Source of the DNA: Candidatus Poribacteria bacterium | GTDB taxonomy: Bacteria; Poribacteria; WGA-4E; GCA-2687025 | DNA: 64,000 nt | Direction of reading: 5' to 3' | NCBI GenBank assembly: GCA_018644665.1 | Contig: JABGQA010000081.1 | Span: forward strand, 124,001 to 188,000 | Made by a program: the position numbers and the translations under genes | The notes under the pieces: generated by a model | What the model was told of the DNA's origin: nothing | Databases searched by the model: none | Seen by the model: only the letters and a program-made list of their open reading frames with translations | Part shown: positions 44,573 through 52,435 of the stretch, piece after piece | Position numbering within the stretch: the stretch's first letter is position 1 | Layout of the letters: every line of letters begins with the position of its first letter

Positions 44573-46540
44573 CTAAGCTGAGGGCGTCCGTGTCGTGAGG
44601 TGGGCCACCGCGGCTGGGTCCGGCAACTCAATGTAGTCGCGATCCCGGTCGAACGCGCGCATCAGACGGTACTTGCTGATTAGCAGGAAGTACTCCTGCA
44701 TGTCGAGAGTTTCCGGTAGCTCCCACTTGTCACGGAACTCGAGCCACGCCGTCGGTATGATCTTGACGTAGTCCTCGGCGCCCTTCGCGGAGCCCTGATT
44801 CCCAACGTGATGCACGAACACGTCCTTGGCGATGCACACTTGGTAGCCGGCGAGCACCGCGCGCCAGCAGTAGTCGTCGTCTTCGAAGCCGTACGTCCCG
44901 AAGCGTCCGTCGCAGTTGCCCACGCGATCGACGACCGACCTACGGATGAGCATGCAGAACCCGATCAAGCGACCGAAGACGGTCACGCTCCCGCGTTCTT
45001 TCTGCGATAGCTCCTCGGCGAAGGCGAACAGCCCATCGGTGTCCGTGTACGGCGTATCCGCCAGCCGCTGCGGCCCCCCTGCGAAGTTCGTCGACGGGCC
45101 GATGACACCGATGCCGGGGTTGTCCTCACAGTGCTCGATCAGGCGTCGCAGCCAACCGGCCGTCACGATGGTGTCGTTGTCCAGGAACAGCAGGTACTCC
45201 CCGCGCGCAAGGGACATAGCCTGTGCGCGGGCCGGTGGGCAGCCCAGGTTCACCGGGTTTTCGATGAGCGTCATGCAGTCGATGTCGATCTCGCGCAGGT
45301 ACTCGACCGACCCGTCCTTCGAGCCGTTGTCGATCACGATGAGTTCGTAAGGTGTGTCCGTCAGCGACGTGATCGAGTCGAGGCAGTTCTCGATGTGCTC
45401 TCGACCGTTGTGGTTGAGGATGATGATCGAGGTCTGAGGGTACCCGAGCATGACGCGATGTGAGGCGAGGCGGATGTCGCGCACCGGGCCGACACGTCGG
45501 GGAGTCCCGCCCCAGCCCACGGCCTTCGGGTCGCTGGCGTGAATCCTCGCGAAGATGTCCGAGAAGCGGCGCTCGTAGGTGTGCTCGGCGAGGGCCCGGC
45601 TACGACCAGCCTGCGCGATGGCGTCGCGTTCGGCCGGGTTGGCCAGGTAGTGCCGCGCCTTCGCAAATAGGTCGTCCACTGACGACGCCACGACGACCTC
45701 CTCGCCATCGGCGAAGTACTCGTCAAGACCCGCGACCGCATCGGTCAACTGCATGGCCCCGCAGGCGGGGATCTCGAAGTGTCGCCCCTTGATCTGTTGG
45801 GCCAGGCCCTCTTGGTCGGGCGTCGACGCGTTGGACAGGTTCAGACATATGCGGCTGCGACTCATTACCTCGATAGCCGTTGCCTGGGGTAGGCGACCGC
45901 CCGGCCAGCCTGTGCCTCGCACGGCCATGCTCAGGCCGGCCTCGACCATGCGTTCGATGACCTGCGGCCGATTCCCATGCGCCATGCCGATGAAGCTGAC
46001 GTCGTATTCGGGAGGGTGCACGCTTGGGGTGTAGAGCCAGTGGTTGCATCCCCACTGGGACTTGATCACCCGATCGTACCCCAGAGCGGCGTACTTCGGC
46101 AGCGCGCTGTCCGCGGTGGTGACGCTCCAGTCCACGCAGGGAGCGTACAGCTTGGTGACGCCGTCGAACCGCCAGTGATCGTCGCAGAACCAAGCCGCGG
46201 TCACCGTAGAAGTCTCTTTGGTGATCCTCTCCAGGACCCGTGGGTTCACCTCATCGTTGAACGGCACGAAGAGCAGCAGGTCGGGCCGTTCCTTGGTGAC
46301 GACATCCCACAGCGCGAGATTCATCGAGCGCTTGCCGAGCTTCGCCATGAGCGATGGGTAGTCGAAGTAGATTACGTCGTGACCCATCCTGCGTAGCGAG
46401 TCGTAGAAGTTCCAGTGCTCAAAGCTCCTGCCCCGCTCTACGTCGCCGTAGTCGTACGCGAGGGCCGCGTACAGGATGCGCAGGGACACGGTAGGTGGGG
46501 CGGCCGTCGCAGCGGCTGGGGGCGCGCCAATCCCGCTCAT
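44573..46540 (-). CDS. Two-domain glycosyltransferase (CgeB-like plus GT2)
   Basis: A 655-residue cytoplasmic protein. Residues about 20-320 resemble CgeB/DUF3880 glycosyltransferases (GHDVIYFDYPS, AAWFCDDHWRF, YDVSFIGMAHGNRP, RHFEIPACGAMQLTD, TYERRFSDIFARI). Residues about 345-620 are a GT2 domain (SIIILNHNGREHIENCLDS, VIDNGSKDGSVEYLRE, donor-metal motif LFLDNDTIV, and TYGFEDDDYCWRAVLAGYQ as the acceptor/base region). The end carries no membrane segment. Two transferase domains on one chain suggest successive sugar additions, probably to a surface glycan or glycoprotein. The AGGAG 6 bp before ATG 46540 was preferred over ATG 46594. Divergent from the Ldh gene. Confidence 0.88.
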   Translation of the reverse strand: MSGIGAPPAAATAAPPTVSLRILYAALAYDYGDVERGRSFEHWNFYDSLRRMGHDVIYFDYPSLMAKLGKRSMNLALWDVVTKERPDLLLFVPFNDEVNPRVLERITKETSTVTAAWFCDDHWRFDGVTKLYAPCVDWSVTTADSALPKYAALGYDRVIKSQWGCNHWLYTPSVHPPEYDVSFIGMAHGNRPQVIERMVEAGLSMAVRGTGWPGGRLPQATAIEVMSRSRICLNLSNASTPDQEGLAQQIKGRHFEIPACGAMQLTDAVAGLDEYFADGEEVVVASSVDDLFAKARHYLANPAERDAIAQAGRSRALAEHTYERRFSDIFARIHASDPKAVGWGGTPRRVGPVRDIRLASHRVMLGYPQTSIIILNHNGREHIENCLDSITSLTDTPYELIVIDNGSKDGSVEYLREIDIDCMTLIENPVNLGCPPARAQAMSLARGEYLLFLDNDTIVTAGWLRRLIEHCEDNPGIGVIGPSTNFAGGPQRLADTPYTDTDGLFAFAEELSQKERGSVTVFGRLIGFCMLIRRSVVDRVGNCDGRFGTYGFEDDDYCWRAVLAGYQVCIAKDVFVHHVGNQGSAKGAEDYVKIIPTAWLEFRDKWELPETLDMQEYFLLISKYRLMRAFDRDRDYIELPDPAAVAHLTTRTPSA

Positions 46541-46756
46541 CGTGGCTCCTGGTGTCGCAGACCTCTGGCTTCGCCAATCCTCGTCTCTAAGCATGCCACA
46601 ACCACCCCGGGTGGTCTAAGCCGCAGCCGCTTGCGCGCGGGCGTAGACCGCCGGCCAGGGAGGGGCGACGGCGCTTGCGTGGGATGGCTGCCGAGCCCAT
46701 GCTTCACGCGACCGGAGGACTACAGCCGGCGCCCAATGAAGTGGAGAACCGCGAAC

Positions 46757-47791
46757 ATGGCCGGACCCCGCCGCATCCCAGCAGAGGACTTGAATGCGTT
46801 CGTCGTCGGGCTGGTCGAGAAGCTCGGAACGCCCGCGGACATCGCGCAGGTCGTGGCTACCACCCTCGTGAACGCCGATCTCGCTGGTCACACATCGCAC
46901 GGCGTGATGCAGATATCGAACTACTTGGGCGGCATTGAGCGCGGGTGGCTCGTACCAGACGCGCGCCCCACGATCGCCCGCGAGCTTGCCGGCTCGGCGG
47001 TCATCGACGCCCACTCTGGGTGGGGTCACTACACCGCCAAGTGGACCATGGACCGGCTCATTGAGAAGGCGCGCGCGGCAGGCGTCGCCTGCGCGAGCAT
47101 CGGAGGCGTGCAGCACATCGGACGGCTGGGGGAATACGCCGAGCAAGCTGCCGCGGCGGGATGTGTCGGGATCATCTCCGTGGCTTGGGGCGGTCGTGAC
47201 GTCGGGCCGGCGCCTCCGTACGGCGGTGTGTCCAAGACACTCGGGACGAACCCTTTCACCGTGGGCGCGCCGACGGGCGACGACACGCCGTTCATCTCCG
47301 ACTTCGCGACGACCGCCGTCGCCCACGGGAAGATCGCCGTGGCGCGCCTGAACGGCACGGAGGCGCCCGCGGACACCATCGTCGACAAAGACGGGGCCGC
47401 GACCGTCGATCCCGCCGAGTTCTTCGACGGTGGGGCGTTGCGGATCTTCGGCGGACACAAGGGCTATGCGCTCTCGTTGGTGACATGCGTGCTCGCGCAG
47501 CTTAACGGCGAGTACGACGAGGAGGGCCGGCGCGTCCACGGCGTCTACATGCAGGCGATCGACATCGGCGCCTTCCAACCGCTGGACACGTATCAGAGGC
47601 ACGTCCGCTCGCTCATGGGCGACATGAAGGCGTCTGAGACTGCGCCGGGATTCGAGGAGGTATTGGCTCCGGGCGAACCGGAGCGGCGGGCCCGCGACCG
47701 CCAACTGGCCGAGGGCGTCGAGTTGTCCGCGGGGATGGTCGAACACCTGCGCGAGTGTGCGTCGCGGGCGGGAGTGGACGCGCCGTGCTGA
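46757..47791 (+). CDS. Ldh-family NAD(P)-dependent oxidoreductase (malate/ureidoglycolate/sulfolactate type)
   Basis: A 344-residue enzyme of the malate/L-lactate dehydrogenase type 2 family. Catalytic His48 lies in DLAGHTSHGV (residues 41-50); the following substrate and cofactor motifs are VQHIGRLGEYAE near residue 120, LGTNPFTVGAP, FISDFATTAVAHGK and LRIFGGHKGYALSLV. This family reduces or oxidises 2-hydroxy acids such as malate, ureidoglycolate, sulfolactate or 2,3-diketo-gulonate; the specific one cannot be read here. GGAG at 46743-46746 supports ATG 46757; the longer frame upstream is a shadow. A Nudix hydrolase follows after 34 bp, probably on the same mRNA. Confidence 0.9.
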   Translation: MAGPRRIPAEDLNAFVVGLVEKLGTPADIAQVVATTLVNADLAGHTSHGVMQISNYLGGIERGWLVPDARPTIARELAGSAVIDAHSGWGHYTAKWTMDRLIEKARAAGVACASIGGVQHIGRLGEYAEQAAAAGCVGIISVAWGGRDVGPAPPYGGVSKTLGTNPFTVGAPTGDDTPFISDFATTAVAHGKIAVARLNGTEAPADTIVDKDGAATVDPAEFFDGGALRIFGGHKGYALSLVTCVLAQLNGEYDEEGRRVHGVYMQAIDIGAFQPLDTYQRHVRSLMGDMKASETAPGFEEVLAPGEPERRARDRQLAEGVELSAGMVEHLRECASRAGVDAPC

Positions 47792-47825
47792 GACGACCCG
47801 AGACGCGAGACAGCGGAGAACGCAG

Positions 47826-48287
47826 GTGACCGAACCCCCGTCGTGCGCGCGGATACGCCCCATCGTGATAGGCCTCTTCCGCCACAACGGCGCCATCCTC
47901 GTCGCTGAAGGTCACGACCCGGTGATGGGGGAGACGTTCTATCGGCCTATCGGTGGAGCGATCGAGTTCGGCGAGACGAGCGCCGAAGCCCTGGTCCGGG
48001 AGGTCAGGGAAGAACTCGCCGAGGAGATCACGGACCTCAAATACCTCGGCACACTCGAGAACATCTTCACATTCGACGGCAACACCGGCCACGAAATCGT
48101 GCAGGTGTACGATGCCCGGTTCACCGACGCCGCCGTGTACGATAGAGGCGCTCTCGATGGGTACGAGGCCGACGCCAGCGTAGAGGAGTTCACCGCGACC
48201 TGGATACCGGTCGCGGCGTTCGAGGGGGACGACGGGAGGATCATCTACCCCGACGGGCTGCTGGACATGCTTCGGGTCGCCGCGTAG
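47826..48287 (+). CDS. Nudix hydrolase
   Basis: A 153-residue Nudix protein. The Nudix box is GGAIEFGETSAEALVREVREELAEE, with Gly44, Glu50, Arg58-Glu59 and Glu62-Glu63 in the consensus spacing; the usual late Gly is Ala. The beta-strand IVQVYDARF and the tail WIPVAAFEGDDGRIIYPDGLLDML agree with ADP-ribose or NTP-type members. It cleaves a nucleoside diphosphate linked to another moiety; the substrate is unknown. GTG 47826 has GGAG at 47815-47818. Directly after the Ldh gene, followed by the interrupted DUF3291-like gene. Confidence 0.93.
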   Translation: MTEPPSCARIRPIVIGLFRHNGAILVAEGHDPVMGETFYRPIGGAIEFGETSAEALVREVREELAEEITDLKYLGTLENIFTFDGNTGHEIVQVYDARFTDAAVYDRGALDGYEADASVEEFTATWIPVAAFEGDDGRIIYPDGLLDMLRVAA

Positions 48288-48329
48288 GGTGCGTCGCGCT
48301 GCTGCGTCCGTAGGAGTAGGAGGGTCACA

Positions 48330-48515
48330 GTGTCACGGCTAGCCGCCTTCACATTCGGCGACCTCCACGGCCGCAATGGCGACGATCACCCCGGAGCCAG
48401 GGAAGCCCACGCGTGGGCGCCGAGCGTCTTCGAGGACTTGGGCAGCGCGCTAGGGCTGCTGTCGCGGTCGGGTGGCGGAGACTCGGAGGCGCGCCCGGGA
48501 GCGTGGGGTGAGTAG
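48330..48515 (+). pseudogene. DUF3291-like protein, N-terminal part before an in-frame TAG
   Basis: Sixty-one residues from GTG 48330 (GGAGGG at 48319-48324) starting MSRLAAFTFGDLHG, the N-terminal strand pattern of DUF3291-type proteins, and ending ...RPGAWGE followed by TAG (48513-48515). In relatives I recall, WGE continues directly into V.P...TLSLW. The next frame, in the same phase, begins VTP and reaches QTLSLW. The two ORFs therefore form one protein of about 173 residues cut by a TAG. Removing the three bases TAG joins WGE to VTP, so a 3-bp insertion is the simplest cause. TAG ends many other genes here, so general recoding is unlikely. Confidence 0.6.
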
Positions 48516-48851
48516 GTGACGCCGGATCACGACGACGGCCGCGATGTTCAGACTCTGTCTCTGTGGCCCGACCTGGAGTCGCTCTTCGCCGGGGCCTACG
48601 GCGGGACGCATCTGGCCGCCATGCGGAAGCCGACAGAGTGGGTCAAGGACCCCATCTACTGGAGCCACGTTCTCTGGTGGGTCGACGAAGACCACACACC
48701 CACGTGGCAGGAAGCCTGCGAACGCCACCGTCAGCTTCACGAGGAGGGACCCACGACATCCGCCTTCAGCATCCGCAATCCGTTCGATGACAGCGGAGCG
48801 ATCACACGCGTTGACCACAACCGGGTGAAGAACCTCTCTGCCGCGCGCTGA
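48516..48851 (+). CDS. DUF3291-like protein, C-terminal part
   Basis: One hundred and eleven residues from GTG 48516, immediately after the TAG of the preceding frame and in the same phase. It carries the conserved DUF3291 core: TLSLWPDLESLFAGAY, a His (GTHLAAM) and Trp (PTEWVKD) series, VLWWVDEDHTPTWQEACERHRQLHEEGPT and AFSIRNPFD. The function of the family is unknown; the fold is a ferredoxin-like dimeric barrel similar to monooxygenase-type domains. A separate short gene starting by re-initiation at this GTG is possible, but the N-terminal strand would be missing. Confidence 0.65.
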   Translation: MTPDHDDGRDVQTLSLWPDLESLFAGAYGGTHLAAMRKPTEWVKDPIYWSHVLWWVDEDHTPTWQEACERHRQLHEEGPTTSAFSIRNPFDDSGAITRVDHNRVKNLSAAR

Positions 48852-48884
48852 GCTCCGGTCGTACGACGGGTCGCAGCGAGTGGA

Positions 48885-50033
48885 CTACGCTCGCGCGAGG
48901 TGGGGCGCGTCCACGGACCTGTCGTTGACAGCGAGCGGCAGCAACCCGTTAGCCCCGCTCCCGGCGCCCGCGACGAGGTTCCCGAAACTGCAATGACGCA
49001 CGTAGAGTTCGAGCTTGTGGCGCAGCAGACGGGTCAACCAGTGCTTCGCGGGCGTCACCTGTCCCAGCGCGGGAACCGCATCGGCGTCGCCGTCGAGCCA
49101 TGCGGTCAGGTCGGCCACTAGGCGTTCGTACCACGCCTTCGCGTCGTCGAAGTCGGGGTAAGAGTCGCCGGACTCGAGGATAGCGGGGTACGCGGCAGGC
49201 GGAGCGTCCGCTTCGACGGCGCCGATGTCGTGGATCAGCCGCTCGACGTACCGGAACACTTTGGGCGCACACAGCCACGTCGACTCGATCGCGTCGATGA
49301 GCTTGCTTGCAACGGCCTCGGGCAAGAGTTCGCGCAAGCGGGCGGAGCGTTTCTGCGTGCGCGGCAGTTGCAGCTGCGCGAAGTACGGATCGCCGAACGG
49401 CGGGTTGCCGTAGTCGTCGCCCGCGCCTCGCACGTCGCCGCCGTACACGTCGAGCTGGAATACGTCGCGCTTGTCATCGAACCACGTCAGGGTCTTCACC
49501 CACCAGCGCAGGCGTGAGATCAGATGCTCCGCCAGTAGCACCTTGACCTCGGAGCGCTCGCCCAGCGCGGCGTAGACGCTCGCGAGCACGGATGCCCAGT
49601 CGATGCCCAGATCGTCGCGGCGGGATTCTAGCTCGGCCTGCGCCGCGGCCAACGGGGCCTCTTGGGACCACGCGTCCAGGCAGTACACGACGACCAGCAT
49701 ACGCCGCTTGCGGTCGGGCGGCGCCGTGTAGCAACCGAGGACGAACTCCGGACACGCCTCCGCGCCGATGGCCTGGACTATCTGGTTCGCCGGCGCTGGG
49801 AACATGGCGTGCCCGCACATGCTCATGGGGTCGATCATTCGGCGGATGACGTCGAGCGACCACGTTGGCGGCTGTCCCATCGCCATCTCCTCGTCGAAGA
49901 TGGCGCGCAGTTCGTCGGAGGCCGGAAGGTCCTCGCCATGTTCTGAGGATCCGTCCCAACCCGCACTGTAGGGGGTGCATGCCCACGCGCTGTTGGTGTG
50001 ACTTTGGCCGTAGTTCTCCGCGTTCCATTCCAT
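48885..50033 (-). CDS. Uncharacterised 382-residue soluble protein
   Basis: I do not recognise a family. The start MEWNAENYGQSHTNSAW has GGAAGG 10 bp upstream; the frame beyond is a shadow. There is no signal peptide or membrane segment. Helices dominate: LPASDELRAIFDEEMAMGQ, FDDAKAWYERLVADLTAWLDGD, TPAKHWLTRLLRHKLELYVRH. A motif WACTPYSAGWDGS near residue 18 and SMCGHAMFPAPAN near 72 hold the conserved-looking Cys and His. It is the last reverse gene of the cluster 48.9-51.1 kb, 99 bp after the PAP2 phosphatase, so it may be co-transcribed from the sigma-54 promoter near 51180. Confidence 0.6.
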   Translation of the reverse strand: MEWNAENYGQSHTNSAWACTPYSAGWDGSSEHGEDLPASDELRAIFDEEMAMGQPPTWSLDVIRRMIDPMSMCGHAMFPAPANQIVQAIGAEACPEFVLGCYTAPPDRKRRMLVVVYCLDAWSQEAPLAAAQAELESRRDDLGIDWASVLASVYAALGERSEVKVLLAEHLISRLRWWVKTLTWFDDKRDVFQLDVYGGDVRGAGDDYGNPPFGDPYFAQLQLPRTQKRSARLRELLPEAVASKLIDAIESTWLCAPKVFRYVERLIHDIGAVEADAPPAAYPAILESGDSYPDFDDAKAWYERLVADLTAWLDGDADAVPALGQVTPAKHWLTRLLRHKLELYVRHCSFGNLVAGAGSGANGLLPLAVNDRSVDAPHLARA

Positions 50034-50132
50034 CGGCTTGCGCCTTCCCGGGCTGGGGACTATCCGCCGTGTCTCGCCTCCTCGAGGATGGGGCGTGTCT
50101 CCCGGGCCGTCAACACGCATGGGAGCGTAGGC

Positions 50133-50735
50133 TCAGAAAGCGAAGGAGAGGATCGCGGCGTCCTGCGTCAGGACCAGGCGAGACACGCTCGTCCCGATCA
50201 CCGCGCCCGCGAGCACGTCGCTCGGGTAGTGCCGGCCGAGGTACACGCGGCTCACAGCCACGCCGACGGCGCCCAGGTAGAAGGGCAGACGCCACTCGGG
50301 ATACCGGTGGCTGAGCGCCGTCGCAAGGGCGAACGCGCCCGTGGTGTGCCCGGATGGCATCGACCGATGGTCGTTGGTCCCGTCCGGCCGAGAGCGCCCG
50401 ACCGCGTCCTTCAGCGTCGCCGTCACGGCCCCGCTCGCGAGGACGGAGGACAGCGCGAGAACGCCGGTCCTCCGCTGGTCGTCGCTGCCGAGAGCAACGC
50501 CGAGCAAGGCGAGCCCGATTATGTTGTAGCCGGCGCCGAACTCGGTGACCACGGGCATGGCACGGTCCAGCGCGCTGGTCTGCGCGTCCTCGCGCACGAG
50601 CCGGTACAGGCGAGTGTCGAGCCCGTCCGCTTGCGCGCCACTCACTGCGAGGATCCACATCGCGACACAGAGGGCGACCCCGCCGAGCACGGCCGGCGGG
50701 GTTGGAACACGTAGCAGGCAGCGGTCTGAGACCAT
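50133..50735 (-). CDS. PAP2-family membrane phosphatase
   Basis: A 200-residue membrane phosphatase. The three PAP2 motifs are present: K-x6-R-P as KDAVGRSRP (residues 109-117), PSGH (127-130) with the catalytic His, and S-R-x5-H as SRVYLGRH (162-169) with the nucleophile His. About five hydrophobic segments; the active site faces the periplasm. Members remove phosphate from undecaprenyl pyrophosphate, phosphatidic acid or lipid A precursors. ATG 50735 was chosen because GGAGG sits 6 bp upstream, whereas ATG 50741 directly abuts it. It follows the PepSY gene by about 36 bp, so it shares that transcript. Confidence 0.92.
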   Translation of the reverse strand: MVSDRCLLRVPTPPAVLGGVALCVAMWILAVSGAQADGLDTRLYRLVREDAQTSALDRAMPVVTEFGAGYNIIGLALLGVALGSDDQRRTGVLALSSVLASGAVTATLKDAVGRSRPDGTNDHRSMPSGHTTGAFALATALSHRYPEWRLPFYLGAVGVAVSRVYLGRHYPSDVLAGAVIGTSVSRLVLTQDAAILSFAF

Positions 50736-50771
50736 GGACATCCTCCGCGCAGGTTGGGAGCGACACCGGTG

Positions 50772-51122
50772 TTAGTCGTCGTCCCCGTCCTCGTCCTCGT
50801 CGTCCTCGTTCTCGATTTCGACGACCTCGCCCGTAGCGGCGTCCATCTCGACAGACCTGACACCATCCGCCGTGCGGATCTCGATCTCGATGAAGTCCCG
50901 GCCGTCTTCCGTCTCGGTCTCCGTGCCGACGACCTCACCGGGGACGGCCGCGAGCGCTATCTGCTTCGCCTGTTCGACCGTGATCGGGCCTGCCAGGCCC
51001 GCGGACGGAGCGGCAGGCCCGCCATCGGGACCGACGAGCGACATGTCGCCGCTCGACTCGTCGCCACACCCAAGACCCACGAACGCGAGAGCGCCAATGA
51101 CCAGCGCGCACTTACGTAGCAT
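50772..51122 (-). CDS. Small PepSY-domain lipoprotein with acidic tail
   Basis: A 116-residue lipoprotein (lipobox GLGC near residue 19) with one PepSY domain: ITVEQAKQIALAAVPGEVV ... FIEIEIRTADGVRSVEMDAATGEVVEIE (about residues 48-101). The C-terminus is a run of Asp/Glu residues. PepSY domains bind or inhibit proteases or bind metals; the acidic tail suggests a cation-binding role, which is inference. ATG 51122 has GGAGG 5 bp upstream. A near-consensus sigma-54 promoter lies about 57 bp before the start, and the cluster contains an NtrC-type regulator, so this is the best candidate for a regulated target. Confidence 0.88.
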   Translation of the reverse strand: MLRKCALVIGALAFVGLGCGDESSGDMSLVGPDGGPAAPSAGLAGPITVEQAKQIALAAVPGEVVGTETETEDGRDFIEIEIRTADGVRSVEMDAATGEVVEIENEDDEDEDGDDD

Positions 51123-51178
51123 TGCGTCCTCCTTCTCTGCCTGCCTGATCGGCATGCTGACTCGGTCGCGCGAGACAC

Positions 51179-51194
51179 AGCAACGATCGTGCCG
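51179..51194 (-). promoter_or_regulatory. Predicted sigma-54 promoter of the PepSY-PAP2 unit
   Basis: The reverse strand reads CGGCACGATCGTTGCT (complement of 51179-51194). It matches the -24/-12 consensus TGGCACG-N4-TTGCT at every position but the first, with the required 10 bp between the GG and GC pairs. The expected transcript start is about 51168, roughly 45 nt before the ATG at 51122. An NtrC-type activator is encoded 2.2 kb away in the same cluster. I do not see paired activator sites by eye. Confidence 0.72.
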
Positions 51195-51274
51195 AACCGC
51201 GCATGCCCTCACGCCGCGCAAGACTCCGTAGGTTGCCCGAGCCCCACCGCCGCCCGCGACGGGAATCTGCCGCC

Positions 51275-51292
51275 GCGGCGGATATCCGCCGC
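51275..51292. repeat. 18-bp perfect palindrome just after the barrel gene
   Basis: GCGGCGGATATCCGCCGC reads the same on both strands. It abuts the stop of the barrel gene (51293) and precedes the sigma-54 promoter of the next unit. It could be an RNA hairpin ending the barrel transcript or a binding site for the dimeric activator; the second use would place it about 80 bp upstream of -24, a normal enhancer distance. Confidence 0.4.
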
Positions 51293-52435
51293 CTAGAAGA
51301 GCAGGCTGATCTGCGCAGAGTACGCGTGCGCCGCGTACTCCTGCGTCGGGTCGTTGGACGCGTTGCGCCGGAGCACGTACTCAACCTGTGCCGAGAGGTA
51401 CGTCGTGACCGGCCGCTTGAGCGCCGCCCGGATGAGCGTGAGATTGTCGTGGCGCTTCTGCCCAGTTTCCGGGACGACCCAGTCGCGGAAGTACTTCGCG
51501 TGTGCCCGCGCGGACAGCCGCGCGGTGACGCGCGCCGGAGCCCGCCACACGAGCGTCAGCGACGGGCGGTGGTTGGTGAAGTTGAAGTCCACGTCTTCCT
51601 CGCCGTCCTCGTCGTCGTCATCGTCGTCGGCGTGCTGTTCAGGCTCGCGGCGGTAGCGCTCCTGCGCCTGTAGCTCCCGCGCGGCCGTGTCCACCTCGAG
51701 CCGATACGAGACGCGCGCGAGCAGGCGCTCGCCCACCATGTGTTCCGCCCAGAGACCGGCGGCATGGCGCGTGCCCTCCATGTCGCGGTTCACGTCGGAT
51801 ACCAACACACGCGGGTCGATCGCGCCGGTGTACGACCGGAGCTGGTACTCCGCGCCTACAGACGACAGCCCTCCGAGCCGCCGCGTCACCCGGCCCGACG
51901 CCATGACGCTGACGTAGTCGCCGCGGCTGAAGTTGGGAAACGCCTTGTGCCGCAGTTCGGCGGAGATCCCCGAGGTCCACGCCGCGTTCCAGCGGTAGAG
52001 GCCCTGCACCGACACATCCTGTTTCGCGTATTCGTGGACGGCGTTGTCGGGCTGGACGCGCAGTCCCGCGTTCGCCACGGCGAGTACGGTGAGAGACGGA
52101 GCGAAGCGCCGCCGGTAAGTGAGGGACATCAAGTGATCGTGTCGGTTCTGCCGGGCCAAGCTGCCGTAGCGGCGCGGCGCCGCCTCGTACCGCGCCGTGA
52201 GTCGTGACGCCTCATCCGGGTCCAGCCGCAGGCGCAACCCCACCCACATGTTCGTCACGCCATCCGCTTCTGGCCCCGCCTTGTCGGCCACCTCGAACAC
52301 GTTCGTCTCGTACCTAGCTCGTGTATGCAGGAACCCGCTAACGCTTACCGCATCTGCGGCGATGGCGTTCCCGCCCGACGGCAGGAGGAAGACAAGGCCG
52401 ACGGCGGCGAGAGCGATGGTCGCGGACCTCGTCAT
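51293..52435 (-). CDS. Predicted outer-membrane beta-barrel protein with acidic loop
   Basis: A 380-residue exported protein: signal peptide (about residues 1-27, ending NAIAA), repeated amphipathic strands and a C-terminal Phe (SAQISLLF), as expected for a barrel. A predicted loop around residue 265-283 (HADDDDDDEDGEEDVD) is an unbroken acidic tract likely to bind cations at the surface. I do not recognise the family; the pattern of many short strands with Arg-rich turns fits a 14-16-stranded porin. Its ATG directly follows the TAG of the coiled-coil gene upstream, so the two are coupled. Co-expressed with the two-component pair; probably an envelope component sensed or controlled by it. Confidence 0.75.
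   Translation of the reverse strand: MTRSATIALAAVGLVFLLPSGGNAIAADAVSVSGFLHTRARYETNVFEVADKAGPEADGVTNMWVGLRLRLDPDEASRLTARYEAAPRRYGSLARQNRHDHLMSLTYRRRFAPSLTVLAVANAGLRVQPDNAVHEYAKQDVSVQGLYRWNAAWTSGISAELRHKAFPNFSRGDYVSVMASGRVTRRLGGLSSVGAEYQLRSYTGAIDPRVLVSDVNRDMEGTRHAAGLWAEHMVGERLLARVSYRLEVDTAARELQAQERYRREPEQHADDDDDDEDGEEDVDFNFTNHRPSLTLVWRAPARVTARLSARAHAKYFRDWVVPETGQKRHDNLTLIRAALKRPVTTYLSAQVEYVLRRNASNDPTQEYAAHAYSAQISLLF

Noticed and set aside
48513..48515. TAG as a recoded sense codon
   Set aside because: TAG ends several clearly complete genes in the window (for example at 2349, 3461, 42231 and 62833), so general reassignment is unlikely.
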